A stretch of 18,081 bases of DNA from an uncultured Atopobium sp. Lineage in GTDB: Bacteria > Actinomycetota > Coriobacteriia > Coriobacteriales > Atopobiaceae. Made by a program: the position numbers and the translations under genes. The DNA is taken from the NCBI GenBank assembly GCA_916720015.1, contig CAKAPZ010000008.1, positions 1 through 18,081 of the forward strand, in the 5' to 3' direction. Positions within the stretch are counted from its first letter, which is position 1. Every line of letters begins with the position of its first letter. Below, one piece after another: positions 12,994-18,081 of this stretch. Under the pieces are notes generated by a model. The model did no database searches. It saw only the letters and a list, made by a program, of their open reading frames with translations, and was not told the DNA's origin.

Positions 12994-14052
12994 ATGGATA
13001 GACCGGATTCAAATATTCCTCAGGCACCTGAAGGGTATTCTCGCCCAGAGAGTAGCTCGCAGAATGTTGCCGGTCCAAGCAACCAAAACGGAGGCAAACC
13101 GCGTCCGTTTGAGGCTCCAACCTACAAGCAAGGATTTGTACTTTGCGTTGTTGGTGGAGTAATTACCGGGCTTCTTTCTTTTATTGGAGCCGCTTTGGTT
13201 GCGTATGGCATGGTAATTGCTGTCTATTGCAAAAAAGGGCATGGATGGTTTGGTCCCGCTATTACTTCTGTACTTGTTACAGGTGTAGCAGCTTATTTGC
13301 TCTCGGGGCCAACGGAGGCGGCAACTTCAGTTACCGCTTGCGCACTTGCTCTTGGAGTTGGCTACGCTTTTGCAACAGAGAAACTCACTGTTGGTGTTGG
13401 ATCTCTTCTTGTAGGAGCAACGGCTTTAGCACTTCTGGGATACGACGCGTTCTTTGCCGCGATGGCAGGAACAAGTCTTCCCGAGCTTGCTCAGAGTGTG
13501 TTTAATCAATACGCTTCGCAGGTCTCAGGTGCTTCTCCAGAGATTCAAGAAGGTCTTTCAACGGCAAAGGCACTCTTTATGCTCTTTTGGCCAACTAGCT
13601 ATACCGGAATGGCGCTTTTATATTTTGTAATTGCGCGTTTTGGAGCTCGAACAGTGTATAAAGCGCTGACAAGAGACCCACAGAAATTACCACAGTTCCA
13701 GCTGATGGAAGTTCCATTTTGGATGTGTGTTCTTACCGTGGCCAACTTGTTTGTGTATGCACTCTCAAGCACCATTTTGTCTGCACAAGACATACTTCAG
13801 CTTATTACGTTGAATGTGTTTATGGCTCTTAGAGTTGTGTTTGCTCTTCAGGGCCTTGCAGTGCTCACATGGTTTGTGCGCGAGAAGCACTTCTCGCCAG
13901 CACTCTCTTTGTCACTGTTTGTATTGGCAGGCATGTTAGAAGTTCAGTTAGGCGTTATGGCTCTCGTAGGACTTATTGACGCTTGGGCAAACTTCCGAAA
14001 GCTTAATCGCTCAGGAAGCCAGGACTCAGAGTCCACGATAAACAACAACTAG
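12994..14052 (+). CDS. Multi-pass membrane protein, YybS-like (DUF2232)
   Basis: A 352-residue protein with a polar, Pro/Ser/Asn-rich N-terminal cytoplasmic stretch of about 45 residues. About eight membrane segments follow, including FVLCVVGGVITGLLSFIGAALVAYGM and AITSVLVTGVAAYLL. The C-terminus carries LFMLFWPTSYTGMALLYFVIARFGARTVYKAL, the WMCVLTVANLFVYAL segment and VFALQGLAVLTWFVREKHFSPALSLSLFVLAG. This topology and the position between rpsR and rplI match the YybS/DUF2232 family of Gram-positives, whose function is unknown. In Bacillus and many Firmicutes a gdpP/yybT gene sits between this gene and rplI; here it is absent. The site before the ATG (GGTAGAG) is weak. Motif copies lie at 13034-13045 and 13887-13898. 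Confidence 0.85.
   Translation: MDRPDSNIPQAPEGYSRPESSSQNVAGPSNQNGGKPRPFEAPTYKQGFVLCVVGGVITGLLSFIGAALVAYGMVIAVYCKKGHGWFGPAITSVLVTGVAAYLLSGPTEAATSVTACALALGVGYAFATEKLTVGVGSLLVGATALALLGYDAFFAAMAGTSLPELAQSVFNQYASQVSGASPEIQEGLSTAKALFMLFWPTSYTGMALLYFVIARFGARTVYKALTRDPQKLPQFQLMEVPFWMCVLTVANLFVYALSSTILSAQDILQLITLNVFMALRVVFALQGLAVLTWFVREKHFSPALSLSLFVLAGMLEVQLGVMALVGLIDAWANFRKLNRSGSQDSESTINNN
13034..13045 (-). repeat. GGCGAGAANNNC motif copy
   Basis: Minus-strand copy (GGCGAGAATACC) near the start of the DUF2232 gene. Confidence 0.8.
13880..13898. repeat. GGCGAGAA inverted pair inside the DUF2232 gene
   Basis: GCGAGAAG-CA-CTTCTCGC is a perfect 8-base inverted repeat with a 2-base centre. The right arm is an exact minus-strand motif copy (13887-13898). 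The left arm is a one-mismatch copy that keeps the C at the last motif position. It encodes Arg-Glu-Lys-His-Phe-Ser. Confidence 0.75.
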
Positions 14053-14084
14053 TCGATACCATCGACTCATCAAAGGAGTTTCCC

Positions 14085-14609
14085 ATGAAAGTTATTCTCT
14101 TGGGCGAGCTTCGCGGTAAGGGCGGCGAAGGCGACATCGTAGAGGTCGCACAGGGTTATGCGGAGAACTTCCTGTTCCCCAACAAGATTGCCCAGCCTGC
14201 TACACCGGGTAACATCAAGCAGCTTGAGGAGCGTCGTCACAATATCGCTAAGCGCGAAGAGCAGCGTATTGCTGACGCAAATGCTACCAAGGCAGCTCTT
14301 GATGGCAAGCTCGTAACTGTTGACGCTCGCATCGGCGAGGAGGGCCAGCTCTTTGGCTCCGTCACCACCGCTCAGATTGCTGACGCAATCGAGGCACAGC
14401 TCAACGTCACCGTTGATCGTAAGCGCATTGCTCGTAGCGCTGCTATCAAGACCGCTGGTCGCCACAATGTCACCATTGAGCTTTATCGTGACATTACCGC
14501 TACCGTCGTTGTTCTTGTTGGCGAGGACGATGCTGCTCCTGCAGAGGAGGAGACTGAGGAGGTTGTCGCTGAGGCAATTGCCGAGGTTGAGGTTGAGTCC
14601 GCAGAGTAG
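14085..14609 (+). CDS. rplI: 50S ribosomal protein L9 with acidic tail
   Basis: A 174-residue large-subunit protein. The N-terminal rRNA-binding domain starts MKVILLGELRGKGGEGDIVEV, then QGYAENFLFP, which is the L9 signature. A long connecting helix follows (residues about 41-75, rich in Glu, Arg and Lys). The C-terminal domain runs about 76-146 (DGKLVTVDARIGEEGQLFGSVTTAQIADAI...RHNVTIELYRDITATVVV). L9 is usually about 149 residues; this one adds an acidic 25-residue tail (EDDAAPAEEETEEVV...). AAAGGAG lies 6 bases before the ATG. A 20-bp palindrome begins at the last base of the stop codon. Confidence 0.97.
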   Translation: MKVILLGELRGKGGEGDIVEVAQGYAENFLFPNKIAQPATPGNIKQLEERRHNIAKREEQRIADANATKAALDGKLVTVDARIGEEGQLFGSVTTAQIADAIEAQLNVTVDRKRIARSAAIKTAGRHNVTIELYRDITATVVVLVGEDDAAPAEEETEEVVAEAIAEVEVESAE

Positions 14610-14628
14610 TTTTATGCATGCATAAAAC
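14609..14628. repeat. 20-bp perfect palindrome at the rplI stop codon
   Basis: The 10-base arm GTTTTATGCA (14609-14618) is followed directly by its reverse complement TGCATAAAAC (14619-14628). As RNA it makes an AT-rich 8-bp stem with a CATG loop and no T run. It is therefore an unlikely main terminator; a protein-binding site or 3' mRNA stem is possible. Confidence 0.6.
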
Positions 14629-14738
14629 ACAGTTCTCCTGCATTTTTTGGTGGTTTATACAATTTCTGCAGTTTTCTACAGATTTGTAAGCTTTTATAAA
14701 AAGCGCAGCCATCTGAAAAGAATGGAATGTTTGTTCGA

Positions 14739-14778
14739 ACCACCCCTTTGTGAAACATAACAAAGGGGTGGTCTTTTT
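14739..14778 (+). terminator. Rho-independent terminator of the rpsF-rplI cluster
   Basis: The 12-bp stem ACCACCCCTTTG (14739-14750) with CAAAGGGGTGGT (14761-14772) encloses a 10-base loop. CTTTTT follows. Confidence 0.92.
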
Positions 14779-14940
14779 ATGTGTAGACGAAACGGTATAA
14801 TTTCTTACACTCTACCTGCGATTATTCAAAATGTTATGTAAAACATATTCACTTAACCTGCGGAATTGTAATTTGATTTGTATAACCGCAGATAAGCAAT
14901 TGTGTAGAAAATACTACGTGTCGAAAAAAGTCTAAAAATT

Positions 14941-14958
14941 GTTGAAAACGTTGAAAAC
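14941..14958. repeat. Tandem 9-mer GTTGAAAAC x2
   Basis: Two perfect adjacent copies of GTTGAAAAC upstream of dnaB. The second runs into GAAAACTC, the reverse complement of the GAGTTTT found at 14985 and 15021. Confidence 0.6.
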
Positions 14959-14983
14959 TCAAGGAAATCCCGCTCAGGGTATA

Positions 14984-15028
14984 CGAGTTTTGGAAAATCG
15001 TGTTGAAGACTTATATTTTCGAGTTTTG
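14984..15028. repeat. Direct repeat CGAGTTTTG x2
   Basis: Copies at 14984-14992 and 15020-15028, 36 bases apart, flank the candidate dnaB promoter. Confidence 0.5.
14990..15017 (+). promoter_or_regulatory. Candidate dnaB promoter
   Basis: TTGGAA (14990-14995) and TATATT (15012-15017) are 16 bases apart, matching four and five of six positions. It would give a leader of about 85 nt. CGAGTTTTG repeats overlap both ends, an arrangement that could bind a regulator. Confidence 0.45.
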
Positions 15029-15109
15029 CAAGCCAAAATGACTCTTTATTTTTTTGAAAAGTACACTACTATTCAGATTCATTCCCAAAAAATATGATTG
15101 GAAAAGACG

Positions 15110-16549
15110 ATGGCACAAGACTCGTTTGAGATGAATCCTACGCAATTAACGGCCCTAGAGAACGCCTCTATGCCACAAGATTCTGATGCCGAGTTTTCCA
15201 TTCTTTCCGCAATGATTCTCTCAGAAGAGATTAGAGGAGAATGCCTCATTAGGCTTTCTTCCGAGGATTTTTATATTCCTTCTAATCAAATCATTTTCGA
15301 GGCTATTAAGTCGCTGTTTGATAACAACAAACCAGTAGACGTCATTTCGCTTGCAGACCACCTTAAGAGTAACGGTAAGTTTGAACGTGCTGGCGGAGCT
15401 GTCCGTTTAGCAGAGCTTGGCAACAACCCACTAGCTATGGTTGGTTGGGAAAACCATGCCAACATGCTGCACCGTGATACTACGCTCAGAAAGATGATTA
15501 GCGCCTCTGCAAAGATTTCTGCCCTTGCTTACAATGCTCCAGAAGACACAAAGCAAGTTGTTGACCAGGCAGAAAAGCTTATTTTTGATGTAACTAACAG
15601 GGATGTTCAGCAGTCTGAGCAGGGCATTGAAGACATCATGACCGATCTCTTTGATGAGCTTCAGCAAAATGCTGGAAAAGATGCGGCAGAGCTGGGTGTC
15701 CAAACTGGATTTGCAACCCTTGATAACCTTTTCCAAGGTCTTCGTCCTGGTCAGATGGTTGTTATTGGTGCTCGTCCTGGTGTTGGTAAGACTTCTTTCG
15801 CACTCAGCATGGCTTATAACGCTGCAGTATCTGGTGCAACTGTTGCGCTCTTCTCGCTTGAGATGAGCAAGATTGAGATTGCTCAGAGGCTTTTGGCTTC
15901 TGAGTCAAAGGTTGATTTGCAGACCATCCGCTCTTCCAACATCAGAAATGAGCAGTGGCCTACCCTTCTGGAGGCAGCAGAGCGCATTTCTCGCCTTAAA
16001 ATCATCGTTGACGATACTCCAGGCACAACAGTCACAGAAATTCGCGCAAAAGCCCGCAGAATGCTTAATAAGGCTGAGAAGGGCGTCATTATCATCGACT
16101 ACCTTCAGCTACTTTCTCCACCAGCCGAGAAGGGTCGTGCAGACAGTCGTGCAACCGAGGTTTCTGAGATGTCTCGTGGCATTAAGATTATGGCTAAAGA
16201 CCTTAAAGCGCCCGTTATTGCACTTTCTCAGCTCAACCGTACGCTTGAAAACAGAAATGGCAAGCGCCCACAGCTTTCTGACCTGCGTGAGTCCGGCGCT
16301 ATCGAGCAGGACGCAGATATTGTTTTGCTGCTTGACCGTTCACTGAGCGATGAAGAAGCCGCGCGTGAAGATCGTCCTGATAAAGACGTTACTAACATCA
16401 TTGTTGCAAAGAACCGTGCAGGAGCTTTGCGGGATGTTCCTGTCATGTTTATGCCAACTTCTACCAAGTTTGTTGAGCTTTACCAGGGAAATAACTACTC
16501 AGAAAGCGAAGCCGCACAGTACGCTGCGATGGCAAACCCCGCGCATTAA
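15110..16549 (+). CDS. dnaB: Replicative DNA helicase
   Basis: A 479-residue hexameric helicase that unwinds the replication fork. The N-terminal primase-interacting domain covers about 20-125 (MPQDSDAEFSILSAMIL, EDFYIPSNQIIFEAI, LAELGNNP). A linker helix leads to the RecA-like motor. Motor landmarks are TGFATLDNLFQGLRPGQMVVIGARPGVGKTSFAL with Walker A at 220-228, LFSLEMSKIEIAQRLLA, Walker B IIIDYLQLL (about 327-335), SQLNRTLENR and the SDLRESGAIEQDADIVLLLDR arginine-finger region. No intein interrupts the motor. The ATG at 15110 is chosen (MAQDSF); its site, GGAAAAG, is weak. An in-frame TTG at 15098 is less likely. The rplI-dnaB neighbourhood is conserved. A motif copy lies at 15984-15995. 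Confidence 0.97.
   Translation: MAQDSFEMNPTQLTALENASMPQDSDAEFSILSAMILSEEIRGECLIRLSSEDFYIPSNQIIFEAIKSLFDNNKPVDVISLADHLKSNGKFERAGGAVRLAELGNNPLAMVGWENHANMLHRDTTLRKMISASAKISALAYNAPEDTKQVVDQAEKLIFDVTNRDVQQSEQGIEDIMTDLFDELQQNAGKDAAELGVQTGFATLDNLFQGLRPGQMVVIGARPGVGKTSFALSMAYNAAVSGATVALFSLEMSKIEIAQRLLASESKVDLQTIRSSNIRNEQWPTLLEAAERISRLKIIVDDTPGTTVTEIRAKARRMLNKAEKGVIIIDYLQLLSPPAEKGRADSRATEVSEMSRGIKIMAKDLKAPVIALSQLNRTLENRNGKRPQLSDLRESGAIEQDADIVLLLDRSLSDEEAAREDRPDKDVTNIIVAKNRAGALRDVPVMFMPTSTKFVELYQGNNYSESEAAQYAAMANPAH
15984..15995 (-). repeat. GGCGAGAANNNC motif copy
   Basis: Minus-strand copy (GGCGAGAAATGC) inside dnaB. Confidence 0.8.
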
Positions 16550-16590
16550 TCGTTTCTTATGTGTGACAAAACCTCTGCGCTTCTGTGCTT

Positions 16591-16619
16591 TTGCGAGCGG
16601 TATTAGATATACTTATGAA
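16591..16619 (+). promoter_or_regulatory. Candidate purA promoter
   Basis: TTGCGA (16591-16596) and TATGAA (16614-16619) are 17 bases apart. An overlapping TATACT (16608-16613) is an alternative -10 without a good -35. A GCAACC/GGTTGC stem (16620-16625 with 16634-16639) begins at the likely transcript start. No dnaB terminator is evident in this gap. Confidence 0.4.
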
Positions 16620-16690
16620 GCAACCCCTAAAGAGGTTGCAACCGTCATGTAATGGTCGTGTTTGTAGATAGCTGCGATAGGGGAGAACTT

Positions 16691-17971
16691 ATGCCAGCTT
16701 CCGTACTTGTTGGTGCTCAGTGGGGAGACGAGGGTAAGGGTAAAGTTACCGACCTCATTTCCGGAGATTTTGACGTTGTTTGCCGTTACGCAGGTGGTGC
16801 AAATGCAGGCCACACGGTAATTGCTGGAGACACAAAGCTTGCGCTTCACCAGGTCCCATCTGGCGTTATGTATGAGAATACCTATCCAGTTATTGGCAAT
16901 GGCTGCATTGTTGATCCAGAGGTTCTTCTCGGCGAGATTGACATGCTGGAGAGCAAGGGTATTTCCTGCGATCTTCTTAAGATTTCCGGCAACGCTCACA
17001 TTGTTATGCCTTATCACAAAGATCTTGATGGCGTACACGAGAAAAAGCTGGGCAAGAATCTTATTGGTACCACCAAGCGCGGTGTCGGCCCAACTTACAT
17101 GGACAAGATGAACCGCACTGGTCTTCGCATTCAGGACATGCTTGACGAGAAAATCTTCCGCAAGAAGCTTGAGGCTGCACTTGAGTACACCAATCCAATC
17201 TTGAGCCTTGTGTATGGTCTTCCAACCTACACCGTTGATCAGATTTGTGAGACCTACCTGCCTTATGCAGACCGCATTCGTCCTTACATTGTTGAGTCTT
17301 CTCTCTTCCTTAATGAAGAGCTTGAGGCTGGAAAGAACATCCTCTTTGAGGGCGCTCAGGCAACCATGCTTGATATTGACCACGGCACCTATCCATTCGT
17401 TACCTCTTCTAACTGCACCGCTGGTGGAGCTGTAACTGGTTCTGGCGTTGGTCCAACCAATATTGACCGCGTCTTGGGTATTGCAAAGGCTTACCTCACA
17501 CGCGTTGGTTCTGGTCCATTCCCAACAGAGCTCTTTGACGAGACAGGCGATCTTCTCGGCGAAGTTGGCCATGAGTATGGTGTAACCACTGGTCGTAAGC
17601 GTCGCTGTGGTTGGTATGACGCTGTAGTTGTTAACTACGCAGCTCGCATCAATGGTCTTACCGACCTTGCAATCACTAAGCTTGACGTCCTTGGTTGCCT
17701 GGACGAGATTAAGGTCTGCGTCGCATATGAGTGCGACGGCAAGATTTACAAGACCGTTCCAGAGCACCAGAGCGTCTTCTATCACGCAAAGCCTGTGTAC
17801 GAGACTCTTCCTGGTTGGAAGTGCGATATCTCCAATGTTCGCAACTTCTACCAGCTGCCTCGTGAGGCTAAGGACTACATTGACTTCCTGGAGCAGCTCG
17901 CTGGCGTACGCGTTTCTATCATCACCGTTGGTCCAGATCGCGAGCAGACAATCGACCGCTACTGGAGGTAA
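16691..17971 (+). CDS. purA: Adenylosuccinate synthetase
   Basis: A 426-residue enzyme that joins IMP and aspartate using GTP to make adenylosuccinate, the first committed step from IMP to AMP. The N-terminus VLVGAQWGDEGKGKVTDL is the P-loop-like signature, with catalytic Asp13. GGANAGHTV carries catalytic His41. Further conserved blocks are STKRGIGP-type (GTTKRGVGPTYMDK), EGAQATMLDIDHGTYPFVTSSN, VGSGPFPTE, TTGRKRRCGWYDAV and ITKLDVL near the C-terminal GTP site. Length is normal. The ATG at 16691 has GGGGAG 6 bases upstream; an earlier in-frame start at 16652 lacks a site. The next gene starts 3 bases after the stop, so the two are probably co-transcribed. Confidence 0.97.
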   Translation: MPASVLVGAQWGDEGKGKVTDLISGDFDVVCRYAGGANAGHTVIAGDTKLALHQVPSGVMYENTYPVIGNGCIVDPEVLLGEIDMLESKGISCDLLKISGNAHIVMPYHKDLDGVHEKKLGKNLIGTTKRGVGPTYMDKMNRTGLRIQDMLDEKIFRKKLEAALEYTNPILSLVYGLPTYTVDQICETYLPYADRIRPYIVESSLFLNEELEAGKNILFEGAQATMLDIDHGTYPFVTSSNCTAGGAVTGSGVGPTNIDRVLGIAKAYLTRVGSGPFPTELFDETGDLLGEVGHEYGVTTGRKRRCGWYDAVVVNYAARINGLTDLAITKLDVLGCLDEIKVCVAYECDGKIYKTVPEHQSVFYHAKPVYETLPGWKCDISNVRNFYQLPREAKDYIDFLEQLAGVRVSIITVGPDREQTIDRYWR

Positions 17972-17974
17972 CCC

Positions 17975-18081
17975 GTGGCGTCTTCGGACTGCTCAACTTT
18001 TGCAATAGTTTGCGATAACCCCTGTGGGCTTGAAGCTTCCCAGCTTGAAGCCCTGGGGGTTTCTGTAATACCTGGAGCTCT
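17975..18081 (+). CDS. DegV-family protein, N-terminal fragment cut by the window edge
   Basis: Only about 35 codons are visible. After a GTG start the sequence reads STFAIVCDNPCGL...QLEALGVSVIPGAL. This is close to the opening beta strand and loop of DegV proteins (typically IVTDSxxDL..E.LEELGI.VVPL), which are fatty-acid-binding proteins; FakB partners of fatty acid kinase belong to this family. GGAGGT (17964-17969) within the purA C-terminus is 5 bases before the GTG, which supports this start and coupling to purA. The family call is based on a short stretch. Confidence 0.7.
   Translation, partial: MASSDCSTFAIVCDNPCGLEASQLEALGVSVIPGA

Larger units (their letters stand above)
14779..15109 (+). 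other. AT-rich non-coding leader region upstream of dnaB
   Basis: About 330 bases without a credible gene. Contents by eye: a TATAAT box (14796-14801) with a poor -35; a CTGCGG/CCGCAG pair (14858-14863 and 14886-14891); a tandem 9-mer; two CGAGTTTTG copies; and a candidate promoter at 14990-15017. A 20-codon frame from 14779 has no ribosome binding site. No TTATCCACA-type DnaA boxes are seen. Confidence 0.6.

Noticed and set aside
14779..14841. Twenty-codon frame after the rplI terminator
   Set aside because: It begins right at the terminator T run with no ribosome binding site or conserved look.
14610..15109. Replication origin near rplI-dnaB
   Set aside because: No cluster of TTATCCACA-like DnaA boxes and no dnaA or dnaN gene in view; AT-richness alone is not enough.
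2052..15995. GGCGAGAA as a Chi-type or KOPS-type strand-biased signal
   Set aside because: The 12 copies split 5 to 7 between strands and favour intergenic DNA, unlike strand-skewed Chi or KOPS. This is only one region, so it is not a final exclusion.
16613..17785. Long open frame (390 codons) on the minus strand opposite purA
   Set aside because: Shadow of purA; no domain and no ribosome binding site, and the sense strand encodes a fully conserved enzyme.
1..18081. CRISPR array, insertion sequence, prophage or defence island
   Set aside because: No regularly spaced long repeats, transposase, integrase, or restriction or toxin genes; all large frames are metabolic or housekeeping genes.

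Overview
The window looks like chromosomal DNA from a moderate-GC Gram-positive bacterium of the class Coriobacteriia, most likely an Atopobiaceae member such as Lancefieldella/Atopobium. That assignment rests on protein sequence style, clear AGGAGG-type ribosome binding sites, GAG/GTT/CTT-rich codon use and the housekeeping gene order. It is an inference and was not checked by a search. Gene order is ordinary and no phage, transposase, CRISPR or defence locus is visible.

Left part (1-6300): the C-terminal half of a two-domain ABC permease and its ATPase (Fbp/Afu/Pot type), ended by a strong terminator. A convergent LacI-type regulator follows. It is divergent from a fructose-family PTS IIB and IIC pair, with a GatZ/KbaZ-family sugar-phosphate protein downstream. 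Palindromic CG-centred operators in the regulator/PTS gap suggest that the LacI protein controls itself and the PTS genes. No IIA and no catalytic GatY-type aldolase are in view.

Middle part (6300-11600): a small acidic protein of unknown function, the translational GTPase TypA/BipA, a leftward TRIC/YicG-family membrane protein, two serine tRNAs (GGA and CGA anticodons), and a multi-pass membrane protein with a C-terminal Ala/Pro-rich tail of about 178 residues.

Right part (11600-18081): the conserved cluster rpsF-ssb-rpsR-(DUF2232/YybS-like)-rplI, then dnaB after about 500 bases of AT-rich non-coding DNA, then purA and the first codons of a DegV-family gene. This cluster is often near the replication origin, but no origin is visible here.

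The most striking signal is not a gene. The octamer GGCGAGAA occurs 12 times (both strands), against roughly 0.5 expected by chance, and in all 12 copies a C follows after three variable bases (GGCGAGAANNNC). Half of the copies are intergenic. Two pairs form the stems of transcription terminators, and two more copies are paired with near-perfect inverted partners. This layout resembles the DNA uptake sequences of Neisseria and Haemophilus, which would be unexpected in this group. The function is unproven.
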